From NCBI GenBank assembly GCA_009920585.1, contig RFZT01000002.1, positions 1 to 26,719 of the forward strand: a DNA stretch of 26,719 nt, written 5' to 3'. The translations under genes were made by a program, and so were the position numbers. The notes beneath the pieces are model-generated. The model saw nothing but the letters and a program-made list of their open reading frames with translations. It was not told the origin of the DNA and did no database searches. Positions 15,300 through 23,703 of the stretch are shown here, piece after piece (the stretch's first letter is position 1; every line of letters starts with the position of its first letter). The DNA comes from a bacterium (GTDB taxonomy: Bacteria; Verrucomicrobiota; Verrucomicrobiia; Chthoniobacterales; Terrimicrobiaceae).

Positions 15300-15996
15300 A
15301 TGTATAAACTTGTCCTCATCCGCCACGGCGAAAGCACCTGGAACAAAGAAAACCGCTTCACTGGTTGGCACGACGTCGAACTCAGCGACAAAGGTCGCTC
15401 CGAAGCCAAGGCCGCCGGCGAACTCCTCAAAAAAGAAGGATTCAGCTTCGATATTGCCTACGTTTCCGTTCTCAAACGCGCCCTCAATACGCTCTGGGCT
15501 CAACGAGCGTCATTATGGTGCCCTTCAAGGTCTCAATAAATCTGAAACAGCGGCAAAGTTTGGTGACGAACAAGTCCTAGTCTGGCGTCGCAGTTACGAC
15601 ATTCCCCCACCCCCACTCGAAAAATCTGACGAGCGCTGGCCCGGACACGATCCACGCTATGCTGGCATTTCCGAATCCCAACTTCCGCTCACCGAATGCC
15701 TCAAAGATACCGTCGAGCGCTTTCTCCCGCTGTGGCATGAAAAAATTGCACCGACGGTGAAATCCGGCAAACGCGTTATCATTGCCGCCCATGGGAACAG
15801 CCTTCGCGCTCTGGTCAAGTACCTCGACAACCTCACCGAGGAACAAGTCCTCAAGCTCAACATCCCTACCGGCATTCCCCTCGTTTACGAGTTGGATGAA
15901 AATCTCAAGCCGATCAAAAGCTACTACCTCGGTGACCAAGAGGCGATCGCCGCTGCCATGAACGCTGTGGCAAGCCAAGGCAAAGCGAAGGCCTAA
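15300..15996 (+). pseudogene. gpmA: 2,3-bisphosphoglycerate-dependent phosphoglycerate mutase, broken by internal deletion
   Basis: The N-terminal part in one frame (M-Y-K-L-V-L-I-R-H-G-E-S from ATG 15300, through S-V-L-K-R-A-L-N-T-L-W) is clear GpmA with the phospho-acceptor His. The rest (L-N-E-R-H-Y-G-A-L-Q-G-L-N from 15499, through A-A-H-G-N-S-L-R-A-L) continues in the +1 frame. Normal family members have about 18 residues between T-L-W and L-N-E-R. About 53 bases are therefore missing at 15497/15498, which both shifts the frame and removes a conserved segment. All four catalytic residues are still encoded but split across frames. As read, the first frame ends at 15539. GpmA interconverts 3- and 2-phosphoglycerate in glycolysis; its loss would need a second mutase (such as GpmI) elsewhere. 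Confidence 0.88.
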
Positions 15997-16043
15997 GCCA
16001 CATCGGAAAAATCCATCTCACACTAAAGCTGCCCCTCTTTGAT

Positions 16044-16727
16044 TTGAAAAATCAAAATCCATCACCGCAACCGAGCACTCGGCCAGTCATCGAGGCTCCA
16101 GGAGGGAACAAAAAAGTTCTCCTCCACTCGTGCTGCGCCCCCTGCTCCGGCGAAGTGATGGAGGCCATGGCAGCTTCTGAGATCGACTACACGATTTACT
16201 TCTACAATCCGAATATCCACCCTCGAGAAGAATACGAACTCCGCAAGGCCGAGAATATCCGCTTCGCCGAAAAAGAAGGCGTCCCCTTTGTGGATGCGGA
16301 TTACGATACGGACAATTGGTTCGCTCGAGCCAAAGGCTTGGAATGGGAACCCGAGAAGGGCGCGCGCTGCACGATGTGCTTCGACATGCGCTTCGACCGC
16401 ACGGCTCTCTATGCCCATGAAAATGGATTTCCCGTTATCACGAGTTGCTTAGGCATTTCTCGCTGGAAGGACATGGACCAGATCAATGGCTGTGGAGTTC
16501 GTGCCGCTGCAAAATACCCCGATCTTTCCTACTGGGAATTCAACTGGCGCAAAGGCGGCGGCGCCCAACGCATGCTCGAGATTTCAAAACGCGAGCAGTT
16601 CTACCAGCAGGAATACTGTGGGTGCATTTATTCCCTCCGCGATTCCAATAAATGGCGACTTGCCAACGGACGCGAAAAAATTGAAATGGGCGTTAAGTTT
16701 TACGGGGTTGAGGAACCCAAGGAATAA
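16044..16727 (+). CDS. queH: Epoxyqueuosine reductase QueH
   Basis: The protein is about 227 residues from a TTG at 16044; no in-frame ATG precedes the conserved core, so TTG is the best visible start. The QueH (DUF208) signatures are present: L-L-H-S-C-C-A-P-C-S-G at about 26-36 with the tandem Cys and third Cys, Y-N-P-N-I-H-P at 54-60, E-Y-E-L-R-K at 63-68, G-A-R-C-T-M-C-F-D-M-R at 106-116, and a C-terminal C-G-C-I-Y-S-L-R-D. QueH is the non-orthologous replacement for QueG and performs the last step of queuosine synthesis in tRNA, using an iron-sulfur cluster. It follows gpmA by 47 bp. Confidence 0.95.
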   Translation: MKNQNPSPQPSTRPVIEAPGGNKKVLLHSCCAPCSGEVMEAMAASEIDYTIYFYNPNIHPREEYELRKAENIRFAEKEGVPFVDADYDTDNWFARAKGLEWEPEKGARCTMCFDMRFDRTALYAHENGFPVITSCLGISRWKDMDQINGCGVRAAAKYPDLSYWEFNWRKGGGAQRMLEISKREQFYQQEYCGCIYSLRDSNKWRLANGREKIEMGVKFYGVEEPKE

Positions 16728-17258
16728 AGCCGCAGAAATTCGACAGGATTTCAGGATCCACAGAAAAAAAATATTTTGCCCGTGTAAAAGACGTCCGTCC
16801 CACATACTCACCTACTTTAGGCTTCAGTGACCCATCATCCGCTGGAACCGTAACAGCAGTCCATCATTTAAAAAAAGTCTACTGAAAGCCGGCTTGTTGG
16901 GGCTTTGCTTTTTCCGTCAATCCAAGCTGCCTAGGATCACGCGCTGTTAGTTAAATTCCAAGCCCCGAGATTTCGGTTCGCGACTTAACCCGAAAACGGA
17001 TTTTTAGGAAAGGGTCCGGATGTTATTTGATGTCGCACAAATCTTTTCAACCACATCAAATGATAAACAGCTCATCCTCTGTGATCTTTGATTCACGTTG
17101 TTCACTCCTTCAGGGTTGCCTTCGGCAATCTATCTCCCTTTGGTCGGTTGTGGTTAATTCTGCTGGATTCGGGCTTAAAACTTACAAACTTGAGCTCTTT
17201 GCAAAACCTAAAGAACTGAATCGATCAAAATAGCCTTCTCCGAGTCGGCGACATTCAG
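16728..17258. other. Non-coding gap between queH and the LytTR ORF
   Basis: I see no credible gene in these 530 bases. They contain a terminator-like hairpin (16885-16914), a 9-bp inverted repeat (17025-17033 with 17053-17061, ATTTGATGT/ACATCAAAT, 19-base spacer), and a small perfect hairpin TTGCC-TTC-GGCAA at 17114-17126. The stretch may include the eroded 5' part of the LytTR gene, but no receiver domain could be recognised in any frame. Confidence 0.5.
16885..16914 (+). terminator. Candidate terminator downstream of queH
   Basis: AAAGCC (16885-16890) pairs with GGCTTT (16901-16906) across a 10-base loop, followed by GCTTTTTCC. It lies about 160 bases after the queH stop. The stem is short, so this is only a candidate. 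Confidence 0.35.
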
Positions 17259-17525
17259 GTGCTAGAAGCCTCCGAAACTTACACCCGTCTCATTCTCGGT
17301 GACGGCCGAGGGATCACCATCAACGGCACCCTTAAGAGCGTCCGCGACCGCCTAGATCCGGATCTCTTTTTTTCCGCTAGCCGAAGCCATGCGATCAACC
17401 TCGACCATGTCGCCAATGTGGAAGACATCGAAGGGGGCTTCATGATTCTGACTATGGCCAATGGCGTGAAGGTCGAATTATCTCGACGCCACAGCACGGA
17501 ATTCCGTCGTTTAAAGTCGGTTTAA
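17259..17525 (+). CDS. LytTR DNA-binding domain ORF, probably 5'-truncated
   Basis: From GTG 17259 the ORF encodes 88 residues covering most of a LytTR domain: E-A-S-E-T-Y-T-R-L, then L-F-F-S-A-S-R-S-H-A-I-N-L-D-H-V, and a final V-E-L-S-R-R-H-S-T-E-F-R-R-L. The homology begins further upstream in the same frame (S-L-L-R-V-G-D-I-Q from about 17235), but a TGA at 17217-17219 and the lack of any ATG, GTG or TTG in between leave that first strand without a start. LytTR domains normally follow a receiver domain in response regulators; none is visible. Most likely this is the surviving tail of a larger regulator, although a stand-alone minimal protein cannot be excluded. Confidence 0.75.
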   Translation: MLEASETYTRLILGDGRGITINGTLKSVRDRLDPDLFFSASRSHAINLDHVANVEDIEGGFMILTMANGVKVELSRRHSTEFRRLKSV

Positions 17526-17676
17526 AAACGCCCTTTTTTGCATTTTCAACGAATGGTCGTTTTTGTGGGTTGAACGGATTCTACTGATCCTTGAATGGCG
17601 CTAGAGGCATTTGAAATGGACCTCTGAGGGCTTTGGCGATTTGCGTGTTTTAGAAAAATACACGATACAGCGGTCG

Positions 17677-18618
17677 ATGAAAACCTATCCGACCCGCCAC
17701 CCAAACTGGATTGACGAAACCGACGGCACTCAACCTCCAAAAAAAGCTTGGACTGAGCGAATCGGGATTTCGTTCCCAGTCGCCTTTGTCATCGTTCTCG
17801 CGTTGCATCTCACCGTCCTCGGTGGGATCTACGCGAGCAATAAAATCAAACTTCGACAATCCCCCCAGCCATTGGCAGCGAAGGCAGAGGAATCGCCTAA
17901 AGGTCCCGTCTCGGACGCTTTCGTGGCACGCAATGATTGGCCCCAATCCAGCGCCACCCCCGAAGTGAAAGCGATTCCACAGGTTCCTAAAAAAGCTCTT
18001 CCTTCCGCGAAAGTGGCATCCAAAGAAAACGACAAACCAAAGTCACTCTTTGCCCCACCCACTGAGAAGAAAATCGAGGCACCCAAGCCTCCTCAAGCGA
18101 TCGCTCATGTCCCCTCGCCTGCAGCGGCACCCAAACCAGCCCCCGTCGCAAAAGCATCCGACAGCACATTGAGAGCCCAATATCTCGCCACCCAAAAAGC
18201 GAGCCATCCAGCTCAAGAAGTCACCGAAACTCGCCAAAGCATTCCAGCAAGCCCAAGCGTCCAACCCGTCGTTGCAACAAATACCGAGGCACTATCCCCA
18301 GCTGCGCCCAGAGCCATAGCTACTGCCTCTACTCCCGTCGCACACAGCGCCATAGCGGCGACATCAACTCCCACCGCACCCAAAGCCATAGCAGCCATCC
18401 CTGCTCCCACCGCGCAGTCCAGGCCAACCGGTCAACCAAGCACGCCAGCGCCCGCAGTGACCGAATACGTCCTCAACGGCGGCGACAACCTTTACTCCGT
18501 TTCCCGCCGTCTTCAGGTCTCTTACAGCGACCTCATGCAAGCTAATGGAATCAGCGACCCACGTCAGTTGCGTGTTGGCCAGAAACTCAAAGTTCCAGAA
18601 CGCAAATCCGACATCTAG
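17677..18618 (+). CDS. LysM-domain envelope protein with Pro/Ala-rich linker
   Basis: From ATG 17677 the protein has 313 residues; an in-frame ATG at 17611 would add 22 residues that look like non-coding sequence. Layout: a short cytoplasmic N-terminus, one transmembrane helix at about 32-55 (V-A-F-V-I-V-L-A-L-H-L-T-V-L-G-G-I-Y-A), a long low-complexity Ala/Pro/Lys-rich linker including a 12-residue tandem repeat, and a C-terminal LysM at about 262-308 (Y-V-L-N-G-G-D-N-L-Y-S-V-S-R-R, then L-R-V-G-Q-K-L-K-V-P). LysM binds N-acetylglucosamine in peptidoglycan, so the protein probably spans the periplasm from inner membrane to wall. The next gene follows after 46 bp on the same strand. Confidence 0.88.
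   Translation: MKTYPTRHPNWIDETDGTQPPKKAWTERIGISFPVAFVIVLALHLTVLGGIYASNKIKLRQSPQPLAAKAEESPKGPVSDAFVARNDWPQSSATPEVKAIPQVPKKALPSAKVASKENDKPKSLFAPPTEKKIEAPKPPQAIAHVPSPAAAPKPAPVAKASDSTLRAQYLATQKASHPAQEVTETRQSIPASPSVQPVVATNTEALSPAAPRAIATASTPVAHSAIAATSTPTAPKAIAAIPAPTAQSRPTGQPSTPAPAVTEYVLNGGDNLYSVSRRLQVSYSDLMQANGISDPRQLRVGQKLKVPERKSDI
18298..18417 (+). repeat. 36-bp tandem repeat inside the LysM gene
   Basis: Three full imperfect copies (18298-18333, 18334-18369, 18370-18405) and a partial fourth encode a 12-residue unit of the form P-x-A-P-x-A-I-A-x-x-S-T. The unit length is a multiple of three, so copy-number change would lengthen or shorten the linker without breaking the frame. Confidence 0.75.
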
Positions 18619-18664
18619 TCCCACGCAACGTTCTCACCACCACTTCGATTAGATCCTCTACCAA

Positions 18665-19213
18665 ATGCATCTCAACCTCTCAGACACCAACCCCTCGAAG
18701 CTGCTTCAGACGCTGCAAACGGCCTTCATGAATAAAGACAAGAATGTGACCCTTGATCTTCTCGGCCCGGGACTGATTTTGAATGATACGGCTTTGATGC
18801 TGTATGAGGAAATCCGTAACCGCCCGAGTTGCACCAAGGTCCACATCCACTCTCGCACCTGCCTCTTCGATGGAGCCATCTTACTTTGGCTCGCCGGAGA
18901 CACCCGCACGATCCGAAGTGATGCGTGGATCCAGGTTTCGGAAATTCCAGATGTGCCCATTCGTCCTCAGCGCCCAAAAAGCCGAAGACTCGCTGAATAC
19001 AGCAATGCGATCCCCATCATAGACGAATATCCAGCTGAAACCGATCTACGAACGGTCATCAAATACCTCGGCGAATGGTTGCCTGTGGATGAAATCGCGG
19101 GCCTGCGACTCTTCGAAAGCGAATTGCGAGACCTCGGCTTAATCCACGACGCCGAAAGCGAAAAAAACCTGACATTTTTGTTCAAAGGTCAAGCACACCC
19201 CGTTGTGAAATAA
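18665..19213 (+). CDS. Uncharacterised protein, 182 residues, possibly ClpP/crotonase-like fold
   Basis: I do not recognise a named family with confidence. There is no signal peptide or membrane segment. The first 100 residues alternate strands and helices (V-T-L-D-L-L-G-P-G-L-I-L-N-D-T-A-L-M-L-Y, K-V-H-I-H-S-R-T-C-L-F-D-G-A-I-L-L-W-L, A-G-D-T-R-T-I-R-S-D-A-W-I-Q-V). This is reminiscent of the ClpP/crotonase fold, where a glycine-rich strand, a helix and an A-G-D-x-R turn recur, but no catalytic Ser or His is evident. The C-terminal part may be a small helical domain (E-T-D-L-R-T-V-I-K-Y-L-G-E-W-L). It probably forms an operon with the LysM gene. Confidence 0.72.
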   Translation: MHLNLSDTNPSKLLQTLQTAFMNKDKNVTLDLLGPGLILNDTALMLYEEIRNRPSCTKVHIHSRTCLFDGAILLWLAGDTRTIRSDAWIQVSEIPDVPIRPQRPKSRRLAEYSNAIPIIDEYPAETDLRTVIKYLGEWLPVDEIAGLRLFESELRDLGLIHDAESEKNLTFLFKGQAHPVVK

Positions 19214-19417
19214 GGTCAGGATTGATCGCTTTTTTAATGGTATTCTCTCCCATTTTTCGCAAGCGGGATAGCGATGCACCGTTGAGATTCGCCCTAAATC
19301 TCGGCGTATGGACATATCGATTGCCCACCTCCGAAGTCAGGCAGACTTCTTTGAGCGCCCCCCACCCTAGCCATTTGCCCATTTCCCGAGACTCCATGTT
19401 TATGCTAGGATTCTGCT

Positions 19418-21456
19418 GTGTTCAAAATCCTCCTTGTCTTGCTGACCATGACTTCGCTGGCTTTTGCGGAGGAGAAGCCGTTGCGGACTATTGAGGCGGT
19501 CAGGGCTTTGTCACACGAGGAAGCTGCGAAGGGTTTGCAGGCGGTCATCGAGGGCACCGCCCTCTTTTTAGATTCCAAGCGGCCTGGGTTTATTATTCAC
19601 GATGGGACGAGCAGTTGTTGGTGCGCGATTAAGTTGCCTTTCCCCGATAATCTGAAGCTTGGCTCCAGAGTCCGCGTTATTGGCCAAACAAACATCGAAC
19701 TTTCTTACTTTGCAAACATCGTCCAAGCCAAAACAGAAGTCTTAGGACAGGGGCCACTGCCGGAACCGCGTCACGTAACCAGACAGGATTTGTTTTCACC
19801 TTGGATCGATGCTCAATGGGTCGAAATCGAAGCGATTGTAGTCGGAACCGAGGAAGGCGGATTTTCTTACACTCTGGTTCTGGACATCGACGGCAAGACC
19901 TTCAAAGCGGACTTACCGTTTCAGGCAGACAACGCACGGCGAGCGGCTGCCTTGATGCAACGCCGAGTGATACTGCGCGGCATCAGCGGCACCGTCGTCA
20001 ATCAAAACAAGCAGATGACCGATCGGCATTTTTTGATTCCCTCCTTCGATCAGATCATGCCGATCGAGACCAACTTAAAGGAAGACTCCGCCCCGCTCAA
20101 GAAGATCAATGCATTGCTTCAAAGCGACAACTCTCAGGAAGACATATCTAAGGTCGAGGGCATTGTGACCCAGCATAGAAGCGGTGGATTCTATCTCCGC
20201 GACGAAACTGCAAGCACCTTTGTCCATGCGACGGCAAATGCCGTCTATCCTCCAGGCAGCCATGTTGAGGTTGAAGGTTTCGCGACGGTTGCTGCATTTC
20301 GTCCCATTTTACGAGCCGTAAAAATCAGGATCATGGATCAAGCCCAGATACCATCAGCTATCCCCTTGAATACGGACTTGGGGATTCAACCCAAACTTCA
20401 CAACGAATTAGTGACCCTCAATTGCGAGTTTCTTGCGATAAGAGTTGGGGGCCAGGAAAACATCCTCCAATGCCGCTCGGGCAACACCTATTTCGAAGCA
20501 TGGATCCCCACCCCGAACGCCGATCCCATCCCACTCGAACCACGAGATCTCATTCAAATCACAGGTATCTACGAAGCGACCACCACTCATCCTATGCCGA
20601 GGATGGAATGGGCTGATGGATTTCGTGTGCATCTCGCAGGAGCAGATGCGGTGACGGTGTTGCGAAAGGCCCCTTGGTGGACTCTGGAGCGCTTACTCCT
20701 AGCACTAGGCATTGCCATGGCCGCCATTTTAGCATTCTTGATTTGGACAAGTCTTCTTCGCCGAAGGGTGGCCGCTCAGACGCAAATCATCACCCGCCAA
20801 GTGGAACGTGAGGTCGTCAAGGATGAGCGTCAGAGGATCGCTCGAGAACTCCACGACACCCTAGAGCAGGATCTCACCGGACTCTCGATGCAGCTTGAGA
20901 ATGCCACGGAAGAAATCGGTGAAGCCAACGGCCCCGCCTACCGAAGCCTCACCCTTGTGCATCGAATGCTGCAGCACTGCCGCCTCGAGGCTCGAGCTTC
21001 CGTAAGCGATCTACGCAACCCCGACGTCCTCGTAAGGCATCTTCCCGAAGCGATGAGGGAATCCTTAAATGAAAAAATCCGAGAAACGAATGCCACGTTG
21101 GATTTTTCGGTCGAAGGCTCCCCGCAACCGCTTCGCTCGACCACACAGAACCACCTCCTTCGCATAGCCCGAGAGGCCCTCACGAATGCCCTGCGCCACG
21201 GCAAGGCCTCCCATGTGCGTTGCAATCTGAGCTACGCTGTTGATGGCCCCTGGAAGTCGAAGACAATGGTCACGGCTTTGATTCCACCCAACCTCCCCCA
21301 GTCGGGCATTTCGGCCTCACTGGCATGCGCGAACGCGCCAACAAGATCCAATCCCAGTTTTTCCTGTCTTCAAATCCCGACACCGGAACAAAAATCCGTG
21401 TTTATCTGCCTTACAGTTCGCCTGAGGCACTCCCAATAGAACGTAAATTTCCATGA
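19418..21456 (+). CDS. Sensor histidine kinase (HisKA_3/NarX-like), frameshifted near the C-terminus
   Basis: From GTG 19418: signal peptide about 1-17; a periplasmic sensor about 20-415 made of OB-like, beta-rich segments (V-R-V-I-G-Q, V-E-V-E-G-F-A); a transmembrane helix about 425-447; a HisKA_3 dimerisation helix with R-E-L-H-D (phospho-His479); and the ATPase N-box (R-E-A-L-T-N-A-L-R-H, Asn590). After about residue 610 the frame is wrong and as read runs to 21439. Adding one C to the run at 21247-21250 restores V-E-D-N-G-H-G-F-D, G-L-T-G-M-R-E-R-A and D-T-G-T-K-I-R-V-Y-L-P, ending at TGA 21454-21456. The corrected length is 679 residues, and it overlaps the response regulator by ATGA. 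As read, the kinase would lack its nucleotide-binding G boxes. Confidence 0.9.
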
Positions 21457-22082
21457 AATCTCCCACCCGCATCATGATCGTCGATGACCATGCCATGGTT
21501 CGCTTTGCCCTATCTGAAGCCATCCAACGGCACTCCGACATGACCCTCGTCGGTGAGGCAGAGAACGGTCACAAAGCGGTTTCGCTCTATCGCAAGCTCC
21601 TCCCAGATGTGGTGACGATGGATTTCAAACTCCCCGATCGCGATGGCGACGGAGTTATCGCCGAGATCCTAGCCGAGTTTCCGGATGCCCGCATCGTCCT
21701 CCTTTCCATCTTTGAGAACTCGGAAAGCGTCTGGCGGGCCACCGAGGCTGGAGCACTCGGCTACGTGACCAAAGCCGCTAAAGTCGCTGAAGTCATCAAA
21801 GCCATACGCCACGTCGCCGTCGGAAAGCCCTACTTTAGCGAAGGCCTCGCAGAAAAACTGGAGCAACGCCGCCAACAACAAAATCTTTCCGCCCGTGAAC
21901 TAGCCGTCCTTGAGCTCGTTTCCGCCGGCCATAGCAACAAGGAAATTGTCGCCGCCTTGAATTTATCTGCCTCCACAGTGAAGTTCCATTTGCAAAACAT
22001 CTTTACCAAACTCGACGTGCAAGATCGGACCCAAGCAACCGCCGTCGCATTTCAACGCGGTATCGTCCGCCTTGGCGAGTGA
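21453..22082 (+). CDS. Two-component response regulator, NarL/FixJ (LuxR-HTH) family
   Basis: The 209-residue protein has a receiver domain at 5-120: acidic pair D-D 11-12, phospho-acceptor Asp57 in T-M-D-F-K-L-P-D, and Lys107 in V-T-K-A-A-K. A LuxR-type helix-turn-helix lies at about 145-200 (L-S-A-R-E-L-A-V-L-E-L-V, then N-K-E-I-V-A-A-L-N-L-S, S-T-V-K-F-H-L-Q-N-I-F). It is the cognate partner of the histidine kinase just upstream: the ATG at 21453 overlaps the corrected kinase stop in ATGA, indicating translational coupling. Phosphorylation would promote dimer binding to target promoters; targets are unknown. Confidence 0.96.
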   Translation: MKSPTRIMIVDDHAMVRFALSEAIQRHSDMTLVGEAENGHKAVSLYRKLLPDVVTMDFKLPDRDGDGVIAEILAEFPDARIVLLSIFENSESVWRATEAGALGYVTKAAKVAEVIKAIRHVAVGKPYFSEGLAEKLEQRRQQQNLSARELAVLELVSAGHSNKEIVAALNLSASTVKFHLQNIFTKLDVQDRTQATAVAFQRGIVRLGE

Positions 22083-22300
22083 GTCAATTCACACGGATAA
22101 GGATCGACTCGCATTCCATTCGCGAATGGGACGAGTAATACCATTGTCTCTTTGAAATTAGACTTTGCAGCGCAAAAGAAAGGGGGGACGGCCGTCTCGG
22201 TCGTGTGGACACTGGTCTGCTTGCTCGCACCCTGCCCAGCGGAAGCAAAGGAACACGCCAAAGCACACAGGCGGGACGCACTGTGCCCCTCTCTTAAAAT

Positions 22301-22321
22301 CCAAAAGCAAGCTGCTTTTGG
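22301..22321. repeat. Perfect 9-bp hairpin
   Basis: CCAAAAGCA (22301-22309) and TGCTTTTGG (22313-22321) form a perfect stem with a 3-base loop. On the minus strand ATTTTAAG follows, on the plus strand TATAAAAAT. It may be a weak bidirectional terminator between the response regulator and the minus-strand pseudogene. Confidence 0.5.
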
Positions 22322-22372
22322 TATAAAAATCTCCCACTCCGCAAGCGAGCATGCTCGTGTTCGGCTTTTTCC

Positions 22373-22400
22373 ACTCCTGTCCTGACACTACAGGAGTTTT
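22373..22400 (+). terminator. Candidate rho-independent terminator
   Basis: ACTCCTGT (22373-22380) pairs perfectly with ACAGGAGT (22390-22397) around a 9-base loop, followed by TTTC, so T22397-22400 form a short T run. It could end the HK/RR transcript, about 290 bases beyond the response regulator stop. Confidence 0.5.
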
Positions 22401-22493
22401 CACGCCGATCGGGGAATCGGGATACGAAGGCGCCACCCGCACAGGAAACGCTGAGCTTCGATTATGCCCGGCTTTTTGCCCCCCGACTCCAGA

Positions 22494-23360
22494 TCAATCC
22501 CCCGAGGGCGCGTTCACCCGTTCGATTTCGGACTGGCTGGGGATGGAGGAGTTTACTCCTTTAGTTTCATCAAATTTGAATGCGAGAACATCGATTGGAA
22601 CAAATGTGCCATTTTCGGAATTAACGAAATTGCCCGGGTGGGCATCGGCGACTTCAATTCCAATGTTTTTGTTAACAAAAACTGCTTCACGGCGCTCATC
22701 TTTGAGAAAACCGTTTTTCAAAAGGAAACGCTCAATCTCCGAAAAAGTTATTTTTTTAGAACCTTTTTTTCTAACAATAAAATCTTGAGCGTGAACTAAG
22801 CCAAGTGCGCCGTCTGGATGCCGGAAATTTCCAATAATCGTGGCAGTATCATTGAACGCTTAGTAGGTTGCCGCGACCCGGCGCAAATATTCCAATGGGG
22901 AATTTTTCCCTTTGCCTTTTGATATTGAATGCCCAAACCTACCGTAAGCTGTAGCTTTAAAAACCTTCCCCTCCGATGGAAAAAACCAATTTAAATGTTC
23001 GGATGCTTCTGTATCTGGTCTTCCCAGACTTTCCACATCCTGCCACGGGATTCCATCTGCTCTTTCAATGGCCAAAATTTGTCCAGCAATTTCGGATGTG
23101 CCGGATTGTGAGTTCTGAATTGCTTGCGAGCTTGCTGCAATGTCACGAGCGATTTTTTGCGAGGCTGTAATAGCGATACTCCCACTTCCCTTTCGCTACT
23201 CCAATGAATCGTTCAAGTCACCCCCAATGCTGTAGTTGGTATCAGTCGAAACTTCGTTGGAGTTTCTTGTAAAGGCATCCGCTGCGGCGATGCGGTTGCC
23301 GTTCTCTTCGGTGATCTTGATGCGGTTCTTGTCGAAGGCCACATAGGGGATCGATATCCG
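22494..23360 (-). pseudogene. Decayed gene resembling a phage/plasmid polyvalent-protein kinase module
   Basis: One minus-strand frame stays protein-like from 23360 to the stop at 22494, interrupted only by TAG (23196-23198) and TAA (22860-22862). The first part (I-P-Y-V-A-F-D-K-N-R-I-K-I-T) resembles the short F-D-x-N-x-I-K motif common in polyvalent proteins of phages and conjugative elements. The later part reads F-K-A-T-A-Y-G-R-F-G-H-S, then N-S-P-L-E-Y-L-R-R-V, then E-V-A-D-A-H-P-G-N-F-V and F-V-P-I-D-V-L-A-F. This kinase-like D-A-H-x-G-N...P-I-D signature belongs to the putative polyvalent protein kinase group. The TAG might instead be a genuine boundary between two genes; the TAA lies in the kinase-like part and is a clear lesion. 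Family assignment is from memory and moderate. Confidence 0.58.
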
Positions 23361-23621
23361 TCACATGCCAAAAATTCCAGACCTCACCAAAATTCCTTCG
23401 TCGTCGCCGAGGTTCGACACCGCGCCCCCAAAGCCGCATGGCATCGCTGGCGATCGACTCCGCTGCATCACAGTCTTGCTTCAGCGCGAGTCTCACGAAG
23501 CCTTATGCCGAGCGTCAGTCACGCTCCGGTAGGCCGCTCCGCGATGACTCCGAACCCGTGGCGCTCACCATCCCCTCTTCGATGTCCTATCCTGCATTGG
23601 CAACCCGTCCGGCGCTTCGCT

Positions 23622-23703
23622 CTCCGATAACGGCCAGTAGTGGATAGCGGCATTGCCACGAAGGGAGATCACCCAAGCTATCCACTACCAGCCATTATCC
23701 GAG
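23622..23703. repeat. Large imperfect inverted repeat (27-base arms)
   Basis: Arms 23622-23648 and 23677-23703 are inverted copies matching at 23 of 27 positions, with a perfect 12-bp core (GTAGTGGATAGC / GCTATCCACTAC at 23637-23648 and 23677-23688) and a 28-base loop. The imperfection pattern is like that of REP or MITE-type palindromes. No T-tract follows on either strand. Confidence 0.7.

Larger units (their letters stand above)
22083..22493. other. Gene-free stretch after the response regulator
   Basis: I find no credible gene. It holds several palindromes: CCAAAAGCA/TGCTTTTGG (22301-22321), CGAGCATGCTCG (22346-22357) and a terminator-like hairpin (22373-22400). The local open frames have no family resemblance and poor coding character. 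Confidence 0.5.

Noticed and set aside
15497..15498. Programmed +1 frameshift as explanation for the split gpmA
   Set aside because: A +1 shift would rejoin the frames but would still lack about 18 conserved residues, so a deletion is the simpler explanation.
17027..17233. Small ORF just upstream of the LytTR domain
   Set aside because: I considered it as the missing receiver part, but it shows no receiver motifs and is in a different frame; it is probably non-coding.
22152..22442. Several overlapping short open frames on both strands after the response regulator
   Set aside because: They have no start signals, no family similarity and Cys/Pro-rich random-like composition, and the area is dominated by hairpins.
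23242..23496. Minus-strand ORF of 84 codons upstream of the decayed polyvalent-type gene
   Set aside because: Its 3' half is out of frame with the recognisable F-D-K-N-R-I-K segment, and the rest is Arg-rich without similarity.
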